From the NCBI RefSeq assembly GCF_018403685.1, contig NZ_BOVK01000036.1, positions 34,518-98,517 of the forward strand: DNA of 64,000 nt. Reading direction: 5' to 3'. Both the position numbers and the translations under genes were made by a program. Under the pieces are notes generated by a model, which saw nothing but the letters and a program-made list of their open reading frames with translations, did not search any database and was not told the DNA's origin. The stretch is from Xylanibacillus composti (GTDB lineage: Bacteria > Bacillota > Bacilli > Paenibacillales > K13). Positions 18,863 through 27,399 of the stretch are shown piece after piece; positions within the stretch are counted from its first letter, which is position 1; each line of letters opens with the position of its first letter.

Positions 18863-19081
18863 TTGGCCAGTCAAGTCAGACCTGGGTCATTCCGGTCCGG
18901 TCTGGCCGCCCGACCACTCCGGCAGGTCTTGAGCGTCGCATTCCTGCCGCTTGAGCCGCCCATCGCCTTCCGGCTGATGCGGCAGCCGCGGTTGAACGGC
19001 AGCCTCATGCTGGCCGGCTTGCAATCTGGATCGGTACAAGCTACAGTTAGAAGGAAACTTAGTGAAAGGAAACGATCCTGA
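18863..19081 (+). CDS. Doubtful 72-codon ORF at the place normally held by nrnA
   Basis: Reads from TTG 18863 (MASQVRPGSFRSGLAARPLR) to a TGA that overlaps the ytpI ATG as TGATG. It starts 15 bp after the ytrI stop with GGGG ten bases upstream. The content (Arg, Leu, Pro and Ser rich, no recognisable motif) does not resemble NrnA. It could be a small coupled gene, decayed sequence left from nrnA loss, or just spacer. I give it low weight. Confidence 0.25.
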   Translation: MASQVRPGSFRSGLAARPLRQVLSVAFLPLEPPIAFRLMRQPRLNGSLMLAGLQSGSVQATVRRKLSERKRS

Positions 19082-19386
19082 TGATAGACATCTCCTTCTG
19101 GCAAACTGCCCTCTCCTTCTCCGCCATTATCGCCGCGGGCGCTTCCTTCTACTTCAGCACCAAGTCGCGCAGGGCTGACACAGTGAAGCTGAGAGGCATA
19201 TACGGGGCTCGCACGAACATCTGTATGGGACTGATGCTGATAATAATCGCCTTGATCCAGCTCATGCTGTTCGAAGGCTCTACCATTCGTCTAATTGTAG
19301 GCACGATCTTTCTGCTGCTGGGCTTGTTCAACCTGTTCGCCGGCATCCGCAACCATTCAGCGTTCAATCGCATGAAGGAACAGTAA
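19081..19386 (+). CDS. ytpI: YtpI family membrane protein
   Basis: A 101-aa protein with three hydrophobic segments: residues 3-22 (ISFWQTALSFSAIIAAGA), 43-64 (CMGLMLIIIALIQLMLF) and 70-88 (RLIVGTIFLLLGLFNLFAG). The ending AGIRNHSAFNRM is typical of the YtpI family in Bacillales; the function is unknown. AAAGGAAACGATCCTG precedes the ATG. In B. subtilis it lies between nrnA and ytoI; here nrnA is missing and ytoI is 490 bp away on the opposite strand, with a repeat array between them. Confidence 0.85.
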   Translation: MIDISFWQTALSFSAIIAAGASFYFSTKSRRADTVKLRGIYGARTNICMGLMLIIIALIQLMLFEGSTIRLIVGTIFLLLGLFNLFAGIRNHSAFNRMKEQ

Positions 19387-19429
19387 GCGTAGCCAACGCA
19401 AAAAAAAGAGAGGCCGTTGGCCGCTAAGC

Positions 19430-19457
19430 TTGTCCCTTGCACGTTGTCCCTTGCACG
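19430..19457. repeat. Exact 14-bp tandem duplication
   Basis: TTGTCCCTTGCACG occurs twice head to tail (19430-19443 and 19444-19457) without any mismatch, ending one base before the first unit of the 50-bp-step array. It looks like a recent slippage or insertion scar. Confidence 0.8.
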
Positions 19458-19642
19458 CTAACGGAACTGAGCGCCACTAGTTGCCCATTTTTCGCGCATT
19501 TCCAAATCTAACGGAACTCACGGACCTTATTCCAGCAATTTCGGGGATATACCTTGCGAAATCCGCTAAATAACGTCTCTCGCTTCCGTTACAATTCCAC
19601 ATTCGTCTATTTCGATCCAATAACGTCTCCTATTTCCGTTAC
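19458..19642. repeat. Mirror-symmetric array of four 23-bp motifs, 50-bp period
   Basis: Forward units begin TAACGGAA at 19459 and 19509. Inverted units end TTCCGTTA at 19591 and 19641. Read in one direction the units are TAACGGAA, then three to four variable bases, then a part approximating GAGAGACGTTATT. The spacing inside each pair is exactly 50 bp with about 27-bp unrelated spacers. The two pairs are mirror images about 19550. No gene lies on this stretch (19387-19876). It shares its layout (short motif, fixed step near 50 bp, variable spacer) with the array at 9167-9340, but the motif is different. Confidence 0.8.
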
Positions 19643-19876
19643 AGCGTTCAACGCTCTGACACCCCGGCTTTCCGCAGTCAGTCTCCAAACACACGTGTCT
19701 TCCGCGGAGATGCCCTGCGGGTGTCGCGGCCTTCGATCAGCGTTGCAGACCCGGCAACCACTTTTTTTTTGTGCACCAACGCTGCACCCTGCATGAATCC
19801 ACACTGCGTCAACATCTCACGGCCTTCGGACAGCGCACCGGCTGCTCCCTGCTCCTGCCGCCAGGTTGCTCCTGCA

Positions 19877-21205
19877 TCACCGCTGCTCCAGCACCTGCGC
19901 AGTCAAGAGCGCCTTGCACACGAGCACCTGCTCATGGAACATCTCGACGTCCACCTTCGCAAACTTCCGGCTGATTTCCAGCACATTGGGAATGATGTCT
20001 ACCGACGTGTCCAGCTGCAGCGGGCGAATGAAATAGGTGGACGCATTGTCCAGCACCAAATCCCCCTTGCGCTCTGTCTTGATTACCTGGAAGGCGGCTT
20101 TCGTCATCAGAGTCGCCAGCACCCCTTCAGACACAACGCCCAAATCGCCGGTCATTTGCGGCGTTATGCTGCCACGAAACCGCACCTGTCCCGTCTCGTC
20201 GCGTATTTCTTCGAACGTCGACCACATCAAATCCTCGAAGGTCTCGCCCATTTGCGGCTGCCGCTGACTGTACTGCATCGCCTTCAAGACGTCCTGCCTG
20301 CTGATAATGCCGCGCAGCTTGCGATTATGGTCTACTACGGGCAGCACCTCGATGCCCTCCCATACCATCATATGGGCGGCCGAAGCGATGGACGTTTGAA
20401 CGCCGACCGTTAGCGGATTTCGCGTCATCAGACGATCCAGCGTCTGATTCGGGTCCGCATCCAGAACATCCTTGGGCGTCACCATCCCGATGACCCGATT
20501 CCATTCGTCCGTAACGGGGAAACGGCTGTTGCCGGTGCTGTCCACAAATTTAATCCAGTCGCTGACCGTCTGGTTTGCCTTGACCGTTACAGGCGGTTCC
20601 TTGTCATGGATCAAATCCTCAACCAAAATAATTTTCTTCTTGATCAGCCGGTCATAAATCGCACGGTTAATCATGGATGCCACGGTGAAGGTATCATAGC
20701 CGCTAGTAATGATCGGCAAGCCTAATGCGTCGGCCAGTTCGCGGATATCGTCGCTCGTATGGAAACCGCCTGTTACCAGCACACCCGACCCTTGCTCCAA
20801 CGCCAAGCGATGGGCCCCTTCACGGTTGCCGACAATGAGCAGGCTTCCCGCGTCGATGTACTTCATCATATCATCCAATTCCATGGCGCCGATGACAAAT
20901 TTGTGCAGCGGCGTATCCAGGCCGGCTTGTCCGCCAAGCACCTCGCCGTCGACAATCATGACGACATCCCGAAACGTCAGCTGGTCAATGCGATACCGGT
21001 GCCGCTTGCCCACCCGAACCGTGCCAATGCGGGGGCGGGTTTGCACAAGGCCTTGATTCTCCGCATCTTTGATCGCGCGATATGCGGTCCCTTCGCTGAC
21101 GTGCAGCGCCTTCGCAATTTGCCGGACGGAAATCTGCTGACCGACATCCAGTTCCTCAATATATTGCAAGATTTGCTCATGCTTTGTAGAAGTATCCTCT
21201 CTCAT
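19877..21205 (-). CDS. ytoI: HTH / DRTGG / CBS / hot-dog multidomain regulator-like protein (YtoI)
   Basis: A 442-aa cytoplasmic protein. Domains in order: winged helix-turn-helix (QQISVRQIAKALHVSEGTAYRAIKDAE, residues 18-60), a DRTGG domain (about 75-190), a CBS pair (about 195-310; FPVTDEWNRVIGMVTPKDVL and LPVVDHNRKLRGIISRQDVL), and a C-terminal hot-dog domain (about 330-440; GSITPQMTGDLGVVSEGVLATL). This is the full architecture of B. subtilis YtoI. CBS pairs usually bind adenine nucleotides, so the protein may sense an adenylate or acyl-CoA and bind DNA; targets are unknown. It stands beside ytpI as expected, here convergent with it. Confidence 0.9.
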   Translation of the reverse strand: MREDTSTKHEQILQYIEELDVGQQISVRQIAKALHVSEGTAYRAIKDAENQGLVQTRPRIGTVRVGKRHRYRIDQLTFRDVVMIVDGEVLGGQAGLDTPLHKFVIGAMELDDMMKYIDAGSLLIVGNREGAHRLALEQGSGVLVTGGFHTSDDIRELADALGLPIITSGYDTFTVASMINRAIYDRLIKKKIILVEDLIHDKEPPVTVKANQTVSDWIKFVDSTGNSRFPVTDEWNRVIGMVTPKDVLDADPNQTLDRLMTRNPLTVGVQTSIASAAHMMVWEGIEVLPVVDHNRKLRGIISRQDVLKAMQYSQRQPQMGETFEDLMWSTFEEIRDETGQVRFRGSITPQMTGDLGVVSEGVLATLMTKAAFQVIKTERKGDLVLDNASTYFIRPLQLDTSVDIIPNVLEISRKFAKVDVEMFHEQVLVCKALLTAQVLEQR

Positions 21206-21403
21206 CGCAACCGTCGCCTACAATCTTTGGGAATACTATCGAAATTAACATATTATTATATATCAACCACGATTTTTCGTAAAGAAATTTTCGCGTGCGT
21301 GAATTGGGTTTTCAAGCAGAATCTTATGTATTAATCTGGAAACAATAACATGTGAAGTTCAAGATACATGCCGTCTGGAAAAGGAGATAGGAGGTTAGCA
21401 AGC

Positions 21404-21616
21404 ATGGATAAAACCACCTGTATTGATTCCCGATACTTGACTATCGCCATTCAAAGCGTCTTGTTCCATTACCGGAATCGGCTGGACGAAATCCATTCCA
21501 ACAACGACGCAGGCCAGGAGCGTCTGATCAAAGAAATGGCCGATGAAATTACCCATACGGCCAGGCACATCGAAGCACTGACGGATCAAACTATGCGTCG
21601 CTTGGGTGCAGAATAA
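21404..21616 (+). CDS. Small hypothetical protein
   Basis: A 70-aa protein (MDKTTCIDSRYLTIAIQSVL...) predicted to be largely two amphipathic helices: ISRYLTIA through RNRLDEIH and RLIKEMADEITHTARHIEAL. It is acidic and His/Glu rich with no membrane segment. The ATG at 21404 is preceded by GGAGGTTAGCAAGC, a good ribosome site, so it is probably expressed. It is divergent from ytoI, and the next gene faces it. I do not recognise the family. Confidence 0.6.
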   Translation: MDKTTCIDSRYLTIAIQSVLFHYRNRLDEIHSNNDAGQERLIKEMADEITHTARHIEALTDQTMRRLGAE

Positions 21617-21789
21617 CCTCACAGTCTCTTCCCGCTGCTGCTGCCCAAACAGAGAAATGCCGCAATCGGCTGCAGTTGAGAAATTTCCGTCCGCAACGGA
21701 TTGCGACTGCTCGATACATAGACGACACCCCAACTTTCGATCCGCATGGATCTCGCATGGCTCCCTGCTGCTGAAGCGGCCAGCGCAGC

Positions 21790-22071
21790 CTATCTTTTTG
21801 TATCCCGCACCACGAGCTTGCTGCGCAGTCGCTGTTCCATTTTCCACCTGCGCATGCGCTTGACATGCTGCAGCTCTTTGCGCGTCTCTTCGTCTACTCC
21901 CAGCAAATCATAGAGGTATGCCGATACAATGACCAGCATCATGCCGAGCCATACAGCGGCAAACAGAGACGGAGCCGTCCACCCCTGTCCAACATCCAGC
22001 CTTGGAATCGCGTATAGCAGCAGACCCGCACCCAGCGCCAAACCGACAACGGAGCTGATTCCTTTTTTCAT
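21790..22071 (-). CDS. Small membrane protein, unknown function
   Basis: A 93-aa protein with two transmembrane segments (ISSVVGLALGAGLLLYAI, residues 4-21, and SLFAAVWLGMMLVIVSAYLYDLLG, about 35-58) and a strongly basic C-terminal tail (KRMRRWKMEQRLRSKLVVRD) expected in the cytoplasm. The ribosome site AGGAGGAAGACC precedes the ATG. It converges with the 70-aa gene and lies downstream of the DUF445 gene on the same strand. The family is not recognised. Confidence 0.65.
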   Translation of the reverse strand: MKKGISSVVGLALGAGLLLYAIPRLDVGQGWTAPSLFAAVWLGMMLVIVSAYLYDLLGVDEETRKELQHVKRMRRWKMEQRLRSKLVVRDTKR

Positions 22072-22197
22072 GGTCTTCCTCCTTCTGCTTTTACACTATC
22101 CTATGCGCCGCGTTGGACAAATATGAAACTTCCCTACCAGCAAAAAAGACTCCTCAGGCTTATTCGCTCGCTTGCGCAGCCCGCCCGAATCGATTGC

Positions 22198-23364
22198 TTA
22201 GCGCATCACCGTGAACAAAACAGCCTGCAAGAGTCCGATCATGCCGCCAAGGACGGCGCCCAGCCACGTGATCGCACGAAACTCCTTGCCCGATACAGCC
22301 AGCACAATTTGCTCCAACTGCTCCACAGGAAAATGTTTCACCTGCTGCCCTACAAGAGCTGGCAAATCCAGAGCCCGGACAATCTTGTCCATCTGAGAGG
22401 CGGCCACATCCATTCCGCGTTCCACTGCGCGCGGAAGCTTCTCCTCCAGCTTCGGCATTATAGGCGCCGCCCATGACGATATGGGCCGACTTGCCGCTTC
22501 GTCTACCCAACGCCGCCAAGGCACCCGCTTCCGGACCCATCCGCGCAGGACATCCGCTGGCTCTCCTTCCGCGAAGTAGCGAATCGCTTCCTCAGGCGTT
22601 TTCTTCTCAATCCGATCCCACTGCTGCCGGATAAATTCAGCCAACGCGCTGCGCACCTCCGGAGAGTGCAGCGTTTCCAGCACAACCGGCTGTACCTTCT
22701 GAACCATGCGATCCGGGTCCATAAAAATCCCGGCCAGCATGCCAAGCACGCCGCCAGCCTGATCCATCAGCTTGTCCGCCAATGAACGGATCAAATGGGC
22801 GCCGGAAGGAGAAAGCAGCTGACGGCTCAGCTCCTTGACCAGCAAATCCGCGAGCCGGCGGGACCATTCCTCTTTCCTTGACTCCGCATCTCCCGGCAGC
22901 CATGCCTCCAATGGTCGCTGCAGCACGCCTTTTTCCTCGACTAGCCATTGCATCAGCCGATCCGTACCGTGAACCAGGCCTGCTTCGACTTGCTCCGACA
23001 CCCTCTCCGCTTCTTCCTCCCCGAGCTTGTCCGTCAGCCATTCCTTGAGGCTTCTGTCCTCCCGAGCCAGCTCCTGCAATACCGCCCTCAACCTGTTTTC
23101 GATCCGGGACTGGAATTCCGGCTGCCGCAGCAGTCCGGCCAAACCTTCGGAGGTGACCAAATAATCGCCGACCACTTGCCCGAGCGATTCCGCTATTTCA
23201 TCCTTGCGCTTCGGAATAATGCCGGGCGTGAACGGAAGCTTTCGTCCGGCGATGTAGACAGCATTCCGGGGGTGAAACAACATTTTTATGGCCAGATGGT
23301 TGGTAATCCCGCCTATTAGCGCGGCAATCCCCACACTCATGGCAATCAACGCGAATGTGTGCAT
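22198..23364 (-). CDS. yheB: DUF445 family membrane-anchored protein (YheB-like)
   Basis: A 388-aa protein with an N-terminal membrane span (FALIAMSVGIAALIGGIT), directly followed by the DUF445 signature NHLAIKMLFHP and FTPGIIPKRKDEIAES. A long helical soluble region follows, with a C-terminal membrane span (FRAITWLGAVLGGMIGLLQAVLF). This matches B. subtilis YheB in length and topology. In B. subtilis yheB lies next to yheC and yheD; here it is divergent from four yheC/yheD-type genes, supporting the assignment. Start ATG 23364 follows GGAGGACAACG. The function is unknown; a role in the sporulating cell is inferred from context. Confidence 0.85.
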   Translation of the reverse strand: MHTFALIAMSVGIAALIGGITNHLAIKMLFHPRNAVYIAGRKLPFTPGIIPKRKDEIAESLGQVVGDYLVTSEGLAGLLRQPEFQSRIENRLRAVLQELAREDRSLKEWLTDKLGEEEAERVSEQVEAGLVHGTDRLMQWLVEEKGVLQRPLEAWLPGDAESRKEEWSRRLADLLVKELSRQLLSPSGAHLIRSLADKLMDQAGGVLGMLAGIFMDPDRMVQKVQPVVLETLHSPEVRSALAEFIRQQWDRIEKKTPEEAIRYFAEGEPADVLRGWVRKRVPWRRWVDEAASRPISSWAAPIMPKLEEKLPRAVERGMDVAASQMDKIVRALDLPALVGQQVKHFPVEQLEQIVLAVSGKEFRAITWLGAVLGGMIGLLQAVLFTVMR

Positions 23365-23498
23365 CGTTGTCCTCCGTCTAATCGCTGATTTGAAGCCGGC
23401 ATGCAACTATGGTGCACGCGCACCAAGCTGAGCAGGCTGTCATATGATGGATTAACCGATTTTATTCCGGTATTGGCCGCCGAAAGGAGACTGCATTC

Positions 23499-24851
23499 GT
23501 GTCCTCATTAAAAATGAATCTCCAAATTTCCCATAACGCATTCCCTTCCGATCATACGATCGTGCTGCGGGATTCGTTAATAAAGAAGTGGAAGATCCCT
23601 GGAAGCGTGATCCTCCGTTACGGTTCCACCAAGCAAGCTGTAAGCATTGCCTCGGCTTCCCGCCAAGACGGCATCCGCATGACGGAGAGACTCGCCTCCA
23701 GGCTGGGCTTAAAGCCGGGAACATCCCTCCGCGCCTTGTACCGCCCAAAAACAAAAACGCTGCACCTCGGCCCTGTCATCGGCGTCCTGCTGGGCAGCAC
23801 CTCTCAAAATGCCAGCCGTCCTTTTGGCAGCACCACATCGTTCTGCATGGAAATGGTCGAGGCCGGAAAGCTGTACGGCGGGTTCGTCTATTTCTTCACG
23901 CCGAAGCAAATTGATTGGCGCGAAAAACGCATTCGGGGCTGGAGCTACAGCAACGGCTGGTACCAGGCATCATTTCCGATGCCGGAAGTTGTCTACAACC
24001 GCCTCATGTCCCGAAAGCTGGAAGCTAACCCAAGCGTACAACATTTTATTCGTGAAGTAAAATCCCGCTACGGCACTGCCACTTTCAACGAAAGGTATTT
24101 GGATAAAATCGAGGTTTTTACGGCATTGCGGCGAGATGCCGGTGCCAGAAGCTACTTGCCTTACTCCTGCAAATACAAGGGCTATGCCACATTGAAGCAT
24201 ATGCTCGGCAAATACCGCACTGTCTTCCTCAAGCCCGAACGCGGCAGTCTGGGCAAGGGGATTATCAAGATTACACAAAATCCCGCCGGCGGGTTCACCT
24301 GCCACTTCTCTCATCTAAATGGCGTGACTCAAAAATCAGCATCCAGCACGAAGCAGGTCCACAACTTGATTGCGGGAAGAGCGAAGTCTTCGCGCTTCCA
24401 GGCGCAGCAAGGCTTGAATTTGATTCGCATTGGCGGAAGGCCTGTGGATTTTCGTGCGCTTACGCATAAGGACGAAAATGGAAAATGGAGCCTCACATCC
24501 ATCGTTGGACGCATTGCGGGCAGCAATCACTTCGTCTCCAACCTGGCTAGAGGCGGCACTCTGAGTCCCGCCAAGGAAGCCTTGAGCAGAGCAGGATTGA
24601 AAGCTTCCGGCGCTGTGCTTCAGCGCTTGAAGAAGGCAGCTCTGAATGTAGCGCAAGGGGTCGAAAATCAGATTCCCGCCCAGTTCGGGGAATTTGGTGT
24701 CGATCTTGCCGTAGACACCGCGGGCAGAGTATGGCTGCTTGAAGTAAACTCCAAACCGGCCAAAAATGACAGCACCCCTTTATCCGATCAGAAAATCCGG
24801 CCTTCCGTCAAAAGGCTAATCCAATATTCACGCCATTTGGCGGGGTTGTAA
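23499..24851 (+). CDS. YheC/YheD family endospore coat-associated protein, copy 1
   Basis: A 450-aa protein. An N-terminal region of about 120 aa, found only in copies 1 and 2, precedes the ATP-grasp part. It has YNRLMSRKLE, the nucleotide-loop segment VFLKPERGSLGKGI near residue 245, IRIGGRPVDFRALTHKDENG, and the metal-binding end GVDLAVDTAGRVWLLEVNSKPAKND. YheC and YheD are spore-associated in B. subtilis; the reaction is unknown but the fold implies ATP-dependent carboxylate ligation. The GTG start follows AAAGGAG at nine bases. It leads a four-gene run: the gap to copy 2 is 22 bp. Confidence 0.88.
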   Translation: MSSLKMNLQISHNAFPSDHTIVLRDSLIKKWKIPGSVILRYGSTKQAVSIASASRQDGIRMTERLASRLGLKPGTSLRALYRPKTKTLHLGPVIGVLLGSTSQNASRPFGSTTSFCMEMVEAGKLYGGFVYFFTPKQIDWREKRIRGWSYSNGWYQASFPMPEVVYNRLMSRKLEANPSVQHFIREVKSRYGTATFNERYLDKIEVFTALRRDAGARSYLPYSCKYKGYATLKHMLGKYRTVFLKPERGSLGKGIIKITQNPAGGFTCHFSHLNGVTQKSASSTKQVHNLIAGRAKSSRFQAQQGLNLIRIGGRPVDFRALTHKDENGKWSLTSIVGRIAGSNHFVSNLARGGTLSPAKEALSRAGLKASGAVLQRLKKAALNVAQGVENQIPAQFGEFGVDLAVDTAGRVWLLEVNSKPAKNDSTPLSDQKIRPSVKRLIQYSRHLAGL

Positions 24852-24873
24852 CGCAACTAGGAGGGTACCAACT

Positions 24874-26241
24874 ATGAGTATTTCAACCTGTCAAGTCCTT
24901 GTGACAAAGCGGCCGGCACGCGCCTTGTATGCAACCTCCGCTCTCATCAAATCGTTGTCTCTCAAGCCGGGTAAGACCGTTCGGATCTCATTCGGAAAAG
25001 CAGAAACCACTGTCACACTGCGAAGCGTCAAAAAAAGCGGGAGCAAGCTGTACGTTCCGCTCAACATCAAAAACCAGCTGCTGCTGCCGCATATCGGTAC
25101 ATTCAAAGTCAAATCGTCGAACGGCAGCTTGCGCATCGGTCCGCTGTTCGGCATCATGACAACCGCGAACCCATCTGCGACAAGCCCTTTCGGCACCCGC
25201 ACTTCACTGATTCGGCAATTCGTCGCAAGCGGCAGCCAAGCCGGCACCTGCTTTGCTTTTGCTCCCAAAAACATCGACTGGGCAACGAGATCGGTCACCG
25301 GCTATTTCTACAGTCCGGGCAAGGGCTGGTATAGGCGTAAAGCGCCGTTGCCGGACGTGATCTATAACCGCATGCCCAGCCGCAAAACAGAAAAATCCGC
25401 AAACTTGGTGAGTCTGAAATATCGCCTGACTCATGCCGGCATTCCGTTGTTCAACTGGAGCTTCTTCGAGAAGTGGGATATTTACCGCTTGCTGGAGCCG
25501 GCAGGAGAGGCTTACAAGCATGTGCCCCAATCGATATTGAACCCGTCCCCCCGGCAATTGAAAGGGATGCTGGACAATCACGATTTCGTCTATTTAAAGC
25601 CAACCGGCGGCAGCTTGGGCAAGGGCATTTACCGTCTTACCTACAAGCCCCACAAAGGCTACTTCGTCCGATACAGGCTGTCCGGCCGAAATCGGGTGCT
25701 TCGCTTTGCCAAATTTTCCGGATTGGCCCGCATGATTGGCATCGACAAGGGGCGCTTGCGCAATTATGTAGCGCAGCAGGGCATCCGCCTGCTCGAAATC
25801 GACGGATGCCCCATCGATTTCCGGTTTCACCTGATTAAGAACATCAGAGGACGGTGGACTGTAGCCGGCATAGGCTGCAAGAAAGCGGGCAAGGGAAGCG
25901 TGACTACCCACGTGCGAACCGGCGGGCAGCTTTTGACGCCCGGGCAGGCGCTCGGCCGCATCTATTCAGCTTCGCGGGCCCAGGATCTTCTGGATAAAGC
26001 CAAAGCAGTCAGCATCCAGCTTGCGGAAGCGATTGAACGCGAATCCAGTCATCCTGTGGGCGAGCTCGGTTTCGATCTGGGCATCGACAAAGACGGGCGC
26101 ATCTGGATGTTTGAAGCAAATGCCAAGCCCGGCAGGTCGATCTACAAGCATCCGGCTTTGAAAAATGAAGGCCGTGCAACCTTGAAGCTGCTTTTTGACT
26201 ATTGCACGTATCTCAGCGGATTTAACGGAGGCGATGCATAA
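24874..26241 (+). CDS. YheC/YheD family endospore coat-associated protein, copy 2
   Basis: A 455-aa paralogue of the preceding gene with the same two-part structure. The N-terminal domain (about 120 aa, SISTCQVLVTKRPARALYAT) is followed by the ATP-grasp part with VIYNRMPSRKTEK, VYLKPTGGSLGKGIYRLTY near residue 245, IDGCPIDFRFHLIKN, and GELGFDLGIDKDGRIWMFEA followed by NAKPG. Ribosome site AGGAGGGTACCAACT. Its stop overlaps the next start (TAATG), pointing to translational coupling. Copies 1 and 2 are clearly closer to each other in plan than to copies 3 and 4. Confidence 0.88.
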   Translation: MSISTCQVLVTKRPARALYATSALIKSLSLKPGKTVRISFGKAETTVTLRSVKKSGSKLYVPLNIKNQLLLPHIGTFKVKSSNGSLRIGPLFGIMTTANPSATSPFGTRTSLIRQFVASGSQAGTCFAFAPKNIDWATRSVTGYFYSPGKGWYRRKAPLPDVIYNRMPSRKTEKSANLVSLKYRLTHAGIPLFNWSFFEKWDIYRLLEPAGEAYKHVPQSILNPSPRQLKGMLDNHDFVYLKPTGGSLGKGIYRLTYKPHKGYFVRYRLSGRNRVLRFAKFSGLARMIGIDKGRLRNYVAQQGIRLLEIDGCPIDFRFHLIKNIRGRWTVAGIGCKKAGKGSVTTHVRTGGQLLTPGQALGRIYSASRAQDLLDKAKAVSIQLAEAIERESSHPVGELGFDLGIDKDGRIWMFEANAKPGRSIYKHPALKNEGRATLKLLFDYCTYLSGFNGGDA

Positions 26242-27365
26242 TGGATGTTCGTCTTTACCGATCTGAAGCACGTCCGCTCATGGGCATCCTGACCATGTCC
26301 GATCCGAAGCGAAAGTTTCGCGGCAATCACAAAAACTTCGCCGATATCGTCAAGGCCGGCAGAGCAAGAGGAGCGGAGGTTTATGTAGTGACCATGGATG
26401 ATTTGTCCCTGCACGAATCGCGCATCAAAGCTTACGCATACCGGGAAGACAAGGGGGACTGGGTCCCCCGCTGGATCCCGCTGCCAAGGGTGCTGTACAA
26501 CCGCATTCCCAAGCGAGAGGATGAGCAGATTCCGCACGTTCGGGAAATGCTGCGCGAATGCATGCGAAATTCCAGGGTCAAGCTGTTCAATCCGTCCTTC
26601 TTCAACAAGTGGATCATGAAAAGATGGCTCTGCCGCTCCCCAAAAACCAAAAAAATGATTCCAATAACGAAGCGCTATACGGCCTCAACCCGCATGCTCC
26701 CCCTGCTTCGCAAGTACGGCTTTCTGTATTTGAAGCCGGAGCACGGCAAAGCCGGCAAAGGTATTCTTCGGGTACAGCGCACGGGAGGCAGCAAGCCGTA
26801 TACGCTATACGCGCAGGATATGCGGCAGACGACCTCGGAATCGTTCGCAACGCTTAAGGAGATGACGTCAAGCATTCGCAAGCGGACCGAAGGCGAGAAC
26901 TACATTATCCAGCAAGGAATCGACCTTTGCAGCAGCAAGGGCCGGCCCTACGACCTGCGCCTGCTGCTGCAGAAAAACAGAAAAGGGAATTGGGCTGTGA
27001 CCGGAGTTGGCGCGCGTGTGGCAGGGGAATCGAGCATTACCACTCACGTCCCGCAAGGAGGGCGGATTGGGGAGCCGGTACGCCTTCTGAGTGCCTCGTT
27101 CGGGCCGGCGCGCGGAAAAAACATCTATCAACGTGTCCGACTGTCGGGATTAAACATTGCCAAGCAGATTGAGAAAGCGTCCGGAAGATCGCACGGTGAA
27201 ATGTCTATGGACCTGGGGGTAGACAAGAGGGGGAACATCTGGTTTTTTGAAGCAAATGCCAAGCCGATGAAATTCGATGAGCCGGCCATACGCGAGCTTT
27301 CTCTGCGGCGCTTGATCGATTACGCCGCTTTCCTGGCAAACAGCAAACGAAACGGCTCAGCATAA
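26241..27365 (+). CDS. YheC/YheD family endospore coat-associated protein, copy 3
   Basis: A 374-aa protein without the extra N-terminal domain of copies 1 and 2. It begins with a PreATP-grasp-like segment (PLMGILTMSDPKRKFRGNHK), then VLYNRIPKREDEQIP, LYLKPEHGKAGKGILRV, DLRLLLQKNRKGNWAVTG, and the end GEMSMDLGVDKRGNIWFFEA followed by NAKPM. GGAGGCGATGCATA lies before the ATG, which overlaps the preceding stop by one base. The shorter form resembles YheD-type proteins in overall plan. All the ATP-grasp key positions (Lys in LKP, Glu/Asn in EAN) are intact. Confidence 0.87.
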   Translation: MDVRLYRSEARPLMGILTMSDPKRKFRGNHKNFADIVKAGRARGAEVYVVTMDDLSLHESRIKAYAYREDKGDWVPRWIPLPRVLYNRIPKREDEQIPHVREMLRECMRNSRVKLFNPSFFNKWIMKRWLCRSPKTKKMIPITKRYTASTRMLPLLRKYGFLYLKPEHGKAGKGILRVQRTGGSKPYTLYAQDMRQTTSESFATLKEMTSSIRKRTEGENYIIQQGIDLCSSKGRPYDLRLLLQKNRKGNWAVTGVGARVAGESSITTHVPQGGRIGEPVRLLSASFGPARGKNIYQRVRLSGLNIAKQIEKASGRSHGEMSMDLGVDKRGNIWFFEANAKPMKFDEPAIRELSLRRLIDYAAFLANSKRNGSA

Positions 27366-27399
27366 CAGCGAACCTGCCAACCCTTGAGAGGAGGATATC

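Noticed and set aside
18863..19081. Degraded nrnA pseudogene
   Set aside because: No NrnA motif (DHH, GGGHxxAAG) in any frame that I can see, so I list only a doubtful ORF.
21269..21280. Isolated ACGATTTTTCGT upstream of ytoI, like the 9167 array motif
   Set aside because: Only the dyad core matches; TTCAAA is missing and there is no 52-bp neighbour. Could be chance in an AT-rich leader.
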